Shown here: piece after piece, positions 45,253-53,461 of the stretch | Numbering within the stretch: position 1 is the stretch's first letter | Layout of the letters: every line of letters begins with the position of its first letter | Assembly (NCBI RefSeq): GCF_003574315.2 | Contig: NZ_AP025739.1 | Span: 3,596,001 to 3,660,000, forward strand | Length of the DNA: 64,000 bases | Direction of reading: 5' to 3' | Origin: Capsulimonas corticalis | GTDB lineage: Bacteria; Armatimonadota; Armatimonadia; Armatimonadales; Capsulimonadaceae | Translations under genes and position numbers: made by a program | Notes under the pieces: model-generated | Seen by the model: the letters and a program-made list of their open reading frames with translations, nothing else | Database searches by the model: none | Told to the model about the DNA's origin: nothing

Positions 45253-45873
45253 ATGGCAAACACTGCGCTGGATTTTAAACACCGATATCTCGCCGGGGCC
45301 GCCGGCGCGCCGACGCTGCTGCTCCTGCACGGCACGGGCGGCGATGAGAACGACCTGCTGGGCCTCGGCCAGACGCTGCTGCCCGGCGCCGGCCTGCTGA
45401 GCCCGCGCGGCAAGGTGATGGAAGGCGCATCGCCGCGTTTCTTCCGCCGCCTCGCCGCCGGCGTCTTTGACCTGGAGGACCTGCGCCTGCGCACGGACGA
45501 ACTGGCTGAGTTTATCACCAGCGGCGCCGGCCAGTACGGCTTCGACCCGGCCCGCGTGATTGCCGTCGGCTACTCCAACGGCGCCAACATCGCTGCAAGC
45601 CTGCTGCTGCGCCATCCCGGCGCGCTTTCGGCGGCGGTCCTGCTGCACGCGATGACGCCGTTCGTCCCGGAAACGCCGCCCGCGCTGGACGGAACCCCGG
45701 TCCTGATCACTGCCGGTCGCGTCGATCCAATGGTCCCCGCCGCCAACGTCGAACAGCTGGCCCGGATACTCAATGACAGCGGCGCCGACGTCTCACTGCG
45801 CTGGAGCCCCGGCGGCCACGGCCTGACCGAAGCAGAGGTCGACGCAGCGACGCAGTGGCTCGCGGCGTTATAA
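45253..45873 (+). CDS. MhqD-like alpha/beta-hydrolase (carboxylesterase)
   Basis: 206 residues with LLLLHGTGGDENDLL (oxyanion), the nucleophile Ser in VGYSNGANIA, the Asp in TAGRVDPMVP and the His in SPGGHGLTEAE, that is a complete catalytic triad. In Bacillus MhqD follows the dioxygenase in the same type of operon and is thought to hydrolyse ring-cleavage products or esters. It starts 4 bp after the dioxygenase stop and ends before a strong terminator. Confidence 0.92.
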   Translation: MANTALDFKHRYLAGAAGAPTLLLLHGTGGDENDLLGLGQTLLPGAGLLSPRGKVMEGASPRFFRRLAAGVFDLEDLRLRTDELAEFITSGAGQYGFDPARVIAVGYSNGANIAASLLLRHPGALSAAVLLHAMTPFVPETPPALDGTPVLITAGRVDPMVPAANVEQLARILNDSGADVSLRWSPGGHGLTEAEVDAATQWLAAL

Positions 45874-45880
45874 GAGAGCG

Positions 45881-45926
45881 TGGCGCTCACCTGGCTTAAC
45901 GCGCCAGGTGAGCGCCAAATTTTTCT
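45881..45926 (+). terminator. Rho-independent terminator of the MhqO/MhqD-like operon
   Basis: TGGCGCTCACCTGGC (45881-45895) and GCCAGGTGAGCGCCA (45903-45917) form a 15-bp stem, followed by AATTTTTCTC. Confidence 0.93.
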
Positions 45927-45953
45927 CCTCAGCAGACAATCACAAAAAATCTC

Positions 45954-45978
45954 TTGACAAATTACTGACATCGTGTCA
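45954..45978 (+). promoter_or_regulatory. TetR promoter and 13-bp operator
   Basis: TTGACA (45954-45959) is followed by the perfect inverted repeat TGACATCGTGTCA (45966-45978), 6 bp later and just before an AT-rich -10-like TATATGATAA. The site is in the spacer, a position suited to repression. Confidence 0.7.
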
Positions 45979-46015
45979 CTATATGATAACGAACGAGAGT
46001 GAGTAATCAGCAATT

Positions 46016-46654
46016 ATGGGCACAACAGAACGTCGGGAACGGGATAAGCAGCGTCGGCGGGAAGATATTTTGAATACGGCGCGCACGCTGTTCTTTGAAA
46101 AAGGCTTTCGCGACACGACGATCGACGATATCGCTCGATCGGCGGAGCTGGCGCGCGGGACGATTTATCTCTATTTTGAGAATAAAGAAGAGATTTATGC
46201 GACCGTTCTGGAAGAGGGCCTGGATACGCTGAACCGTCTCGTGCAGGAATCATACTCCGAGGACGCCGACCCGCTCACGAATATTCTGGCCGGTCACGAC
46301 GCCTTCATGAACTTTCATGACAATTACGCGCAGTATTATAACGTCCTGATGCTCGATAAGCTTCAGATCGCCGATGTGCTGCCGACAAGCCTCAAGGACC
46401 GTCTGGATCTGAAGACCGCGCAGATGGCGGAGTTCATCGAAAATATCCTGGACAAAGGCGTTCGCAAAGGCATGTTCCGGCCAATGCAAATCCGCGAAGT
46501 GGCGTACCTACAGATGGGGATGGCGATGGGATTCGCGCAGATGCTCGACAAATGCTGCGCCACCAATGAAGTCTTCAACGACCGCGAGCAAAGCCGCCAG
46601 GCGATGCACGCTCTGATCGCGAACAGCCTGCTGGACCGCCACGAGCGGGACTAA
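46016..46654 (+). CDS. TetR-family regulator paired with the DHA2 exporter
   Basis: HTH near residues 15-60 (REDILNTARTLFFEKGF, IARSAELARGTIYLYFENKEE). The C-terminal domain is long and helical (HDAFMNFHDNYAQYYNVLM). A TGAC-N5-GTCA palindrome lies in its promoter and again upstream of the exporter gene, which supports repression of both. The gap to the exporter contains a partial element A (46661-46708) serving as a terminator. Confidence 0.93.
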   Translation: MGTTERRERDKQRRREDILNTARTLFFEKGFRDTTIDDIARSAELARGTIYLYFENKEEIYATVLEEGLDTLNRLVQESYSEDADPLTNILAGHDAFMNFHDNYAQYYNVLMLDKLQIADVLPTSLKDRLDLKTAQMAEFIENILDKGVRKGMFRPMQIREVAYLQMGMAMGFAQMLDKCCATNEVFNDREQSRQAMHALIANSLLDRHERD

Positions 46655-46660
46655 GCGGAA

Positions 46661-46717
46661 GAGCCCTCGCCGCCTCTCCCAAAATTGGAAGAGGGGAGAC
46701 AGAGGGCCTCTTTTTTT
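46661..46717 (+). terminator. Fragment of element A used as terminator
   Basis: GAGCCCTC and GAGGGC ends with CTCCCAAAATTGG-type inner stem match the left end of element A (copies at 3250, 27973, 35085), followed by a T-run (46710-46717). It closes the TetR gene. Confidence 0.7.
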
Positions 46718-46728
46718 ATTGATAACTA

Positions 46729-46792
46729 TGACGACTTGTCACAAAAAGACGAGTTGTCTTGTCTTTGTGAGTAAAATAATGACGATGCGTCA
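46729..46792 (+). promoter_or_regulatory. Two or three TetR operators before the DHA2 exporter
   Basis: TGACGACTTGTCA (46729-46741) and TGACGATGCGTCA (46780-46792) follow the pattern TGAC-N5-GTCA. AAGAC-GAGTT-GTCTT (46746-46760) is a degenerate third site. The sites agree with the palindrome in front of the TetR gene. Confidence 0.72.
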
Positions 46793-46827
46793 TTTAGTTT
46801 CAAGATGATATTAAATTGGAGATCACC

Positions 46828-48501
46828 ATGAGCACGGTTACAGCGGAAAGGCCAAATCGAAATGGCGTCGGCAGTCCCGAAGGCCGGCGGGCGGTGTTGG
46901 AAGTCGAATCGGAGCCTCCCGCTCCACCCATCGCGGCCGCGCAGGCCGCGAATCCTCCGGCGTCGCGTCGCTGGTGGATCGTTGTCGCGGCGATGATCGG
47001 GGCGGTGCTGGAAGTGCTGGACACCTCCATCACGAATGTCGCCGTGCCGCAGATGATGGGCAATCTGGGGGCGACGCTTTCGGAGATCGGATGGGTCAGC
47101 ACGGGATATATTATCTCGAACGTCATCGTGCTGCCGATGACGGGGTGGCTTCAGGATCGGTTTGGGCGGCGCAATTACTTCGCGGCGTCGATCGCCGTCT
47201 TCACGCTGGCGTCCTTGATGTGCGGCATGGCGCACTCGCTGCCGGCGCTGATCGCCTGGCGCATTGTCCAGGGACTGGGCGGAGGCGGCCTGCTGGCGAC
47301 CGGGCAGGTGATCATGCTCGCCGCCTTCCCAAAGGAGATGCAGGGCTTCGCGACCGGAATCTTCGGCATGGGCGTCATGGTCGGGCCGTCGCTGGGGCCG
47401 ATGCTGGGCGGTTATCTGACGGATAACCTTTCGTGGCCGTGGATTTTCTACATCAACCTGCCCTTTGGGATCGCCGCGATGTTCTTGACGCTGATGTTCG
47501 TGGCGGATTCTCGGACCGAGGAGCAGAAGCGCCACCGCCCGAGCACGGATTTCTTTGGCGCGGGGCTGCTGGCGGCGGGAATGGGGTCGCTGCAAACGGT
47601 TTTGGAGCGCGGGCAGGAGGATGACTGGTTCCAGTCGCCCATGATCCTGTCGCTTTCGATTGTCGCGGCGGTGGCCCTGGTGTCCTTCGTGCTTTGGGAG
47701 CTTTACGTTCCGCACCCGATCGTCAACCTGCGCGTTTTGAAAAACCGCTCGCTCGCCGCCGGTTCGGCCTTCGGCATCGTGCTGGGAATCGGACTGTACG
47801 CAACCCTGTTCTTGCTGCCGGTGTTCCTCCAGAACTCGCAGGGATACACGGCGTACCAGACCGGCATTATCCTGTTTCCCTCGGCGATCATGGGATTGTT
47901 CTCGTTTATGATCGCCGGCGCGCTCAGCCAGAAGATGGATCCGCGCAAGATGCTGGCCTTTGGCGCCTTGCTGATGATGGCGGGAAGCTACGGCCTTTCG
48001 ACACTGACCTCGCTTTCGGGCGCGCCGGAAGTCTTCGTTCCGATGCTTGTGCGCGGCGCCTCCATGGGGTTCCTGTTCATTCCGCTGACGGTGGCTAGCC
48101 TCGCCGGTCTAAAACCGGAGGAAATGGGAGTGGGTTCGGCGATGATCAACCTGGCGCGCCAGCTCGGCGGCAGCATCGGCATCGCCGCGCTTTCGACAAC
48201 GCTGACCCGCCGCCTTGTTTTCCACCAGCAGTCGGTCAGCGATCACTTGAACGCCTCCAACCCGGCGGTCACCGACTGGCTCGCGGGAGCGCAGGCGAAC
48301 CTGATCTCCCACGGCGTCAGTCCCGCCCTCGCGCATGGCGCCGCCCTCGGCCAGCTTGCCCGGGTGGCCGCCGGCCAGGCGATGATCCTCTCGTTCGACG
48401 ACTGCTTCCTGATGATCGGAACCGCGTTCCTCTGCGCGCTGCCGCTGGTGCTGATCTTCCGGAAAAGCGAGGGAGGAGTGGATATGGGGGCAGTGCATTA
48501 A
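46828..48501 (+). CDS. DHA2-family drug:proton exporter (EmrB/QacA type)
   Basis: 557 residues from ATG 46828, with GGAG 7 nt upstream; the upstream TTG is rejected. The first helix begins after an unusual Pro/Ala-rich N-terminus (PAPPIAAAQAANPPASRRWW). Motifs include LDTSITNVAVPQMM (DHA2 motif D1), GWLQDRFGRRNYF and GFATGIFGMGVMVGPSLGP (motif C). There are 14 membrane helices. The TetR at 46016 is the probable local repressor. Confidence 0.94.
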   Translation: MSTVTAERPNRNGVGSPEGRRAVLEVESEPPAPPIAAAQAANPPASRRWWIVVAAMIGAVLEVLDTSITNVAVPQMMGNLGATLSEIGWVSTGYIISNVIVLPMTGWLQDRFGRRNYFAASIAVFTLASLMCGMAHSLPALIAWRIVQGLGGGGLLATGQVIMLAAFPKEMQGFATGIFGMGVMVGPSLGPMLGGYLTDNLSWPWIFYINLPFGIAAMFLTLMFVADSRTEEQKRHRPSTDFFGAGLLAAGMGSLQTVLERGQEDDWFQSPMILSLSIVAAVALVSFVLWELYVPHPIVNLRVLKNRSLAAGSAFGIVLGIGLYATLFLLPVFLQNSQGYTAYQTGIILFPSAIMGLFSFMIAGALSQKMDPRKMLAFGALLMMAGSYGLSTLTSLSGAPEVFVPMLVRGASMGFLFIPLTVASLAGLKPEEMGVGSAMINLARQLGGSIGIAALSTTLTRRLVFHQQSVSDHLNASNPAVTDWLAGAQANLISHGVSPALAHGAALGQLARVAAGQAMILSFDDCFLMIGTAFLCALPLVLIFRKSEGGVDMGAVH

Positions 48502-48520
48502 GTCGCGAAATTGCGCCCTT

Positions 48521-48559
48521 AGACCCTATTCCCCGCGCCTTAACGCGGGGAATAGGTCT
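48521..48559. terminator. Hairpin between convergent genes
   Basis: AGACCCTATTCCCCGCG (48521-48537) pairs with CGCGGGGAATAGGTCT (48544-48559) with one bulged C. There is no clear T-run, so this may be a weak terminator. Confidence 0.6.
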
Positions 48560-48589
48560 GGGACGCGCGCTTACCCAGGCGCGAACAGA

Positions 48590-49423
48590 TCAGACTGCCG
48601 TAATCGGCAGGTTGATATAGAATGTCGAGGTGAAGCCGTTTGTGTAATCGCCGACGAGCGTAATTTCCGTTTCGGCTTCAGTCTCCGGCGTGTAAACGTG
48701 GTCGTTGGCGTTCGTCGTTGAGTTTGTCCCTTTGGTGTTGTAAGGGGCGACGTAAGTGTTGATGTAGTTGTCGATGGTCTGTGAGAAAAAGAGCTGGGTA
48801 GTGTTGGAGCCGTCGCTGGTGGAGGAGGCGCTGTTGTATTTCGAGCGGACACGCAGGTGGATGTGCGTGGTTCGTCCCTGATACCAGCCGGGAATGATGG
48901 TGGTGAAGGTGACGAGGCCGCTGGAGTCGCTGATCTGGTAGCCGCGCAGCCAGGATTGTCCGAGCGTGCTTTCGACGGATTCGTTGGAGTAGACGCCCAG
49001 CGCGTTGCAGTGCCAGATGTCGACCTGGACGCCTTCCATCGCGGCGAGACTGTTTTCGGAATCCCGAATGTAGATCTTCAGAACGAGCGGGACACCGGTC
49101 TGTTTGCTGGTTCCGTCGATATTCGTCAGGATATTACTGCGGTTGTAGCCTGAAGCGCTGTCGTCCGTGAAGTACGGCCCGATTTCGCCTTCGGGGGTGG
49201 CCGTGGCGGACGCCGTGATTCCCGTCGTTGTCCCCGTGGTCGTTCCGGTGGTGGTCCCTGACGCCGCGGCGCTGGATCCGCCCCCTCCGCAGCCGGTGAT
49301 CATCACGAGGCCCGCCGCCCCGAGAACGCCGAGGACTTCCCGCCGCGTGACGCTGCGCGCGGCGGTTTCCGGTGTCGCGGACTCGGTCTCCTGGGCGCTC
49401 GTGCTGCTGTCTTCCATTCTCAT
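48590..49423 (-). CDS. Exported intradiol ring-cleavage dioxygenase
   Basis: 277 residues. A twin-arginine-type leader (TRREVLGVLGAAGLVMITGCG) ends in a lipobox (ITGC). A short Thr/Gly repeat (TTTG four times) joins it to the catalytic domain. The Fe(III) ligands fit: Tyr in EGEIGPYFTD, and Tyr, His and His in GWYQGRTTHIHLRV. The family opens catechol or protocatechuate rings between the hydroxyls. An extracellular, Tat-exported lipoprotein form suggests attack on lignin- or tannin-type phenolics outside the cell. It follows the NIPSNAP gene by 93 bp. Confidence 0.9.
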   Translation of the reverse strand: MRMEDSSTSAQETESATPETAARSVTRREVLGVLGAAGLVMITGCGGGGSSAAASGTTTGTTTGTTTGITASATATPEGEIGPYFTDDSASGYNRSNILTNIDGTSKQTGVPLVLKIYIRDSENSLAAMEGVQVDIWHCNALGVYSNESVESTLGQSWLRGYQISDSSGLVTFTTIIPGWYQGRTTHIHLRVRSKYNSASSTSDGSNTTQLFFSQTIDNYINTYVAPYNTKGTNSTTNANDHVYTPETEAETEITLVGDYTNGFTSTFYINLPITAV

Positions 49424-49516
49424 TCTCCTTCATTTCCGATCTTACGCAATGCGCTGCGATTGATGACGCATTCAGTATAGGAAACGTGGATGAAGGGTTT
49501 ATGAAGAAAGGCGACG

Positions 49517-50212
49517 TTAGCTCCAGCCGGAGAAGTCCGTGCCGCGCATCAAGGCGGTGTCCATGCCGAAGATAGGGGAAACGCCCTCCGTGTAGAGCTC
49601 CTGCTGGATCTGCAGCCACCGGGGATCCGTGTACACCGCGGCCCAGGCCTGTTCGCGGTGCGCGAGGCTTTCGAAGACGAGCATGTAGGTCAGTTCGGGC
49701 GATGCGCCGATATAAGTCGTCCAGAAGCCCATCGCGAAGACGCCGTGGGCTTCGAAGAGCGGCAGGCAGTGGTCGCGGAACCAGTCGGCGGTTTTTCCGA
49801 GCTTGGCGTTGGCGTCGAATTTGTATGTGCGCAGCTCGAAGACGCCGCGCGCGAGGCGGGCCGGCTGGTTGTCCTGGCGCGGGAGATGGGAGAACGACAG
49901 CGGCGAAAGGATGCTGCTTGTGATGGTGCGCACGGGATCGCCGCCGATTTCGGCGCGGCTGGCGGCGACGGCGGTTTTCCATGCGGGATCGGCCACGAAC
50001 TGCGCCCAAAGCGCTTCGCGCTGCGCCAAATCTTCCCAGGCGAGAATGTAAGTCAGTCGCGGCTGGTGGGCGCCGACGAGCACCGGCCAGAAACCGACCG
50101 GCTCGATCCCAATGCGCGCCCAGATCTTCGTCGTGTGGTCGCCAAATCGGCTGGTCAGCCGTTTGAGAGCGAGGCTGCTATGGCAATCGTAATGGCGTAA
50201 TTCGTAAAACAC
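49517..50212 (-). CDS. NIPSNAP family protein, two domains
   Basis: 231 residues with two NIPSNAP domains in tandem, the first starting FYELRHYDCH and the second FELRTYKFDANAKLG. The repeats share Y-x-L-R-x-Y, FW and LTYMLVFESLAHREQAW-like segments (TYILAWEDLAQREALW in copy one). The dimeric ferredoxin-like fold is known, but the biochemical role is not. It is probably cytoplasmic. It is transcribed between the glycosidase gene (40 bp before) and the dioxygenase gene. Confidence 0.9.
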   Translation of the reverse strand: MFYELRHYDCHSSLALKRLTSRFGDHTTKIWARIGIEPVGFWPVLVGAHQPRLTYILAWEDLAQREALWAQFVADPAWKTAVAASRAEIGGDPVRTITSSILSPLSFSHLPRQDNQPARLARGVFELRTYKFDANAKLGKTADWFRDHCLPLFEAHGVFAMGFWTTYIGASPELTYMLVFESLAHREQAWAAVYTDPRWLQIQQELYTEGVSPIFGMDTALMRGTDFSGWS

Positions 50213-50252
50213 AACCGTCTCCCCCGTTTTTGAAATCCAACGTGATCAATCG

Positions 50253-51527
50253 CTAACGGCCGTGGGAAGTTCCCCGGACGATATACTGGGGCGTGTCGGT
50301 GATGGTCAGCGGCAGGCCGGATTTGTCCGCCGTGAGCGTCAACTTGCGATCGCCTTGCCCGCTCCAGATCGTGTAAGTTCCCGCAGAAATGGGCAGCGTG
50401 ACCGGGCGGGGCGTGTCCGAGATCGTCCAGACGGCGTAGCCGCGCGCTTTGTCTTTTCGAAATTCCAGGAGATGGTCGGTCGCGGCGTCGCCGGCGGCGA
50501 TCCTGCGATCGAAACGGTAGTCGCCCAGCGCCTTCGTCAGCGTTTGGGCGGCCGTGTAGGACGGCTTGGGATCGTAGATCGGCGCGCGCCCCGGATGAAG
50601 CTCATTGCGCACCGTTCCAAAGTGATGCTCGGCGTCCTTCGGATCGGCGCCGTCGTCATGCCAGTCGTACCAGATCGAGAGCGGGACGCCGCTTTCCATG
50701 TTGAACAGGAATTCACGCGCCAGATACTTGCCCTGCCGTTCTTCATCGTAGCCGCCCCACGCCACGGAATATCCCCATTCCCCAGAAACGATCGGGATCG
50801 TCTTGCCGGCCGGGGCATACTTCGCGATCAATCCGCGCAGCTTCTCGTAATCCGCCCCGGCGGTTTCCGGCGCCGTCTGGCGGTAGGGATGGACGGAAAC
50901 GGCGTCCCAGTACTGAAGGCATCCCGCCTGGAAGCAGCCTTCCAGGAACGCAAGATCCACTTCGGAGACAGCGGGGCCGATCAAGATCTCTTTGGGACAC
51001 GTCTCGCGGATCGCCTTGTCGGCGGCGAGGGCCAGCTTGGAGTAGTCGGCGGCGCTTGGATTCGGCCAGAACCATTTGCCGTTCGGCTCATTCCAGAGCT
51101 CCCACACAACCCCCTGTCCTTGAAAATGTTTGGCGGCCGCCGCCGCCCAGCGCGCGAATGCCGCGCGTCCCTCATCGTCATACGGCGGCGCGCCGCCGGG
51201 TCCATAGGCGGCGTTCCGGTAATCTAAGATAAAAAGAGCGCGCATATGGCTGCGTTTCAGCTCGGCCATCAACCCATCGTAAGCGCGGAAGTCGTAGACG
51301 CCCTTGGTCTTCTCCGTCGATTCCCAGGCGAAGTCCATACGCGCCCAGCCGAAGCCCCCGGCCTCCAGCATCGCCATCTCGCCGGGCTTCGGCGCGGTAA
51401 AGTGGATATTCACGCCGATCTGATCGTGGACGGTTTCGGGGAAGAGGGAATGCTCCTTGGCGTAGGACGGCGCGGCGAGCGCCAGCGCGGAGCACACGAG
51501 CGCGGCAATGCGCGGGATTCGAGACAT
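50253..51527 (-). CDS. Secreted clan GH-A glycosidase (GH5/GH39-like)
   Basis: 424 residues with a signal peptide (SRIPRIAALVCSALALAAPSYA). The TIM barrel has the acid/base Glu in VVWELWNEPNG and the nucleophile Glu in IPIVSGEWGYS, the pair expected of clan GH-A. The barrel ends near residue 340, followed by a beta-rich C-terminal module (ITDTPQYIVRG). The exact family (GH5, GH39, GH51 or GH128) cannot be decided by eye. It may hydrolyse beta-linked hexose or pentose glycans. Confidence 0.85.
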   Translation of the reverse strand: MSRIPRIAALVCSALALAAPSYAKEHSLFPETVHDQIGVNIHFTAPKPGEMAMLEAGGFGWARMDFAWESTEKTKGVYDFRAYDGLMAELKRSHMRALFILDYRNAAYGPGGAPPYDDEGRAAFARWAAAAAKHFQGQGVVWELWNEPNGKWFWPNPSAADYSKLALAADKAIRETCPKEILIGPAVSEVDLAFLEGCFQAGCLQYWDAVSVHPYRQTAPETAGADYEKLRGLIAKYAPAGKTIPIVSGEWGYSVAWGGYDEERQGKYLAREFLFNMESGVPLSIWYDWHDDGADPKDAEHHFGTVRNELHPGRAPIYDPKPSYTAAQTLTKALGDYRFDRRIAAGDAATDHLLEFRKDKARGYAVWTISDTPRPVTLPISAGTYTIWSGQGDRKLTLTADKSGLPLTITDTPQYIVRGTSHGR

Positions 51528-51598
51528 CGGAGAATCTCCTTATCAATGTCGATGAAGATGGCCCTGGCCCCTAGTGAGCCCTGTGGGGGACGCCCTGC

Positions 51599-53461
51599 CT
51601 AATCGCTCTTGGCGGACTTCTCCGGCGTGACGGGCAGGTGGAAGTAGGTTTGCAGCATGGCGCGGGCGACGTGGCCGGCGGTGCCGGCGCCGTGGCCGCC
51701 GTGTTCGACGATGGCGGCGATGGCGATCGTGGGGTGATCGTAGGGAGCGAAGCAGACGAACCAGCCGTGGGTCAGCTTGCTGCCGTGGGTCTGCGCCGAG
51801 CCGGTCTTGGAGGCGACTTGAACCTGCGGGAAGTCCACGATCTTGCCGGTGCCGTTGGTCGTGGTGTAGCGCATCGCTTTGCGGACCTCTTCCATGTTCC
51901 GGGCGGAAACAGGGACGTGGCGGACCAGCGTGCGCTGGCCCTGATAGACCGTTTCGCCGGCGTGATTGATGATGCGGCTGACGACGTAGGGTTTCAGGAC
52001 GTCGCCGCCGTTCGCGACGGTCGCCGTGACGCGCGCCATTTGCAGAGGGGTCGTCAGGACGTCTCCCTGGCCGATCGACATGTGCAGGGTGTCGCCGCCG
52101 AACCATTGCGAATATTCGGGGCCGTAGCGCTTGAAGTGATTCTTCTTCCAGGCCGGGGAGGGGATGGAGCCGATGTCTTCGCTGGGAAGGTCGATGCCGG
52201 TTTTTTCCGCCAGGCCGAAGGCTTTGGCGTAGGTGGAGATCCGGTCCGGTCCGATCGCCTGTCCGTAGATATAAAAGAAGACGTCGCACGAACCCGCCAT
52301 GGCGGAGTAGAAGTTGACGCTGCCGTGGACGCTCCAGCAGCCGAACCGCGCCTTGCCCAGATGATAAGAGCCAGGACAGTAGGCGCCGGAATGCGTCGTC
52401 ATGGCGCCGGTCTCCAGGCCCGCGGCGGCGACGATCGGTTTGAAGGTTGATCCGGGCGGATACATGGCGTCGAGCGTGCGGTCGATCAAAGGATGGTTCG
52501 GGTTGGTGCTGAGCGGCTTCCAGTTCTCGGCTTTGATGCCTGTCGCGAAGTCGTCGGGGTCGAAGGTCGGGGCGGAGACCATCGAAAGCACGGCGCCGGT
52601 CTGCGGATTGATGGCGACGGCGGCTCCGACATAGTGGTTCTGCGCGAACACCTGCTCCGCCGCCTGCTGGACCTTGGCGTCGAGGGCGAGTTGCACGCTC
52701 GATCCAGGCGTCGCGTTCTCCGAGTTCATCGTGCGCACTTTGCGTCCGCGCGCGTCGATCTGTACGTCCGTGCCGCCGGGCGCGCCGTGCAGGTACCGTT
52801 CGTACTGGTCCTCGATCCCGGTCTTGCCCAGGAAGTCGTCGTTGAAGTAGCCCAGCCCCTTGTTCTTCAGGTCCCGGAATTCGTTTTCGTTGATCCGGCC
52901 CATGGTGCCCAGCAGGTTGCCGGCGAGTGAGCCGTGCGGATACCAGCGTACGGGCTCCGGCTCGGTGCTGACTCCGGCGAGGAACGGCTTATACTCCTCG
53001 ATCTGGGTGACCGTGGTCATCGGCACATCGAGCGCGATCCGGACGGGATCGTAGCGGTTTTGTTTCTTTTCTTTGATCGTCTCGGCGATATCCTGCTGCG
53101 TCATGCCCAGCAGCTCGGCGACGCGGTCCAGGACGGCGGTGTCTTTCACGATATCGGGCGTGGCGTAAACGGCGAAGCGGGAGCGGTTCGCGGCGAGGAT
53201 ATCGCCCCTGCAGTCCACGATGGCGCCGCGCGGAGCGCGCGACTGGATGCGCCGCGCCTGGTTCGCCTCCGCTTTGGCGTGGTAATCGTCGCCATTGACG
53301 ATTTGCAGGAACCAGAGACGGGTGATGAGGCAGGCGAACAGCAGCAGGATGAAGGTTCCAAAGAGGCGCGCGCGAAGCACCACGGCGCGCCGGTCGTTAG
53401 GTTGCGACTGGCGCGCCGGATTGGGGATCGGCGGGATTTGGGACCGGTGGGGCGAGATCAT
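51599..53461 (-). CDS. mrdA: Penicillin-binding protein 2 (class B transpeptidase)
   Basis: 620 residues from ATG 53461, overlapping the PBP1A stop by 4 bp (ATGA). A single N-terminal membrane helix (LFGTFILLLFACLITRLWF) is followed by the dimerisation domain and a transpeptidase domain. The SxxK is in YPPGSTFKPIVAA, the SxD in AGSCDVFFY and the KTG in VASKTGSAQ. The family builds the lateral wall with RodA, which is not in this window. Confidence 0.95.
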   Translation of the reverse strand: MISPHRSQIPPIPNPARQSQPNDRRAVVLRARLFGTFILLLFACLITRLWFLQIVNGDDYHAKAEANQARRIQSRAPRGAIVDCRGDILAANRSRFAVYATPDIVKDTAVLDRVAELLGMTQQDIAETIKEKKQNRYDPVRIALDVPMTTVTQIEEYKPFLAGVSTEPEPVRWYPHGSLAGNLLGTMGRINENEFRDLKNKGLGYFNDDFLGKTGIEDQYERYLHGAPGGTDVQIDARGRKVRTMNSENATPGSSVQLALDAKVQQAAEQVFAQNHYVGAAVAINPQTGAVLSMVSAPTFDPDDFATGIKAENWKPLSTNPNHPLIDRTLDAMYPPGSTFKPIVAAAGLETGAMTTHSGAYCPGSYHLGKARFGCWSVHGSVNFYSAMAGSCDVFFYIYGQAIGPDRISTYAKAFGLAEKTGIDLPSEDIGSIPSPAWKKNHFKRYGPEYSQWFGGDTLHMSIGQGDVLTTPLQMARVTATVANGGDVLKPYVVSRIINHAGETVYQGQRTLVRHVPVSARNMEEVRKAMRYTTTNGTGKIVDFPQVQVASKTGSAQTHGSKLTHGWFVCFAPYDHPTIAIAAIVEHGGHGAGTAGHVARAMLQTYFHLPVTPEKSAKSD

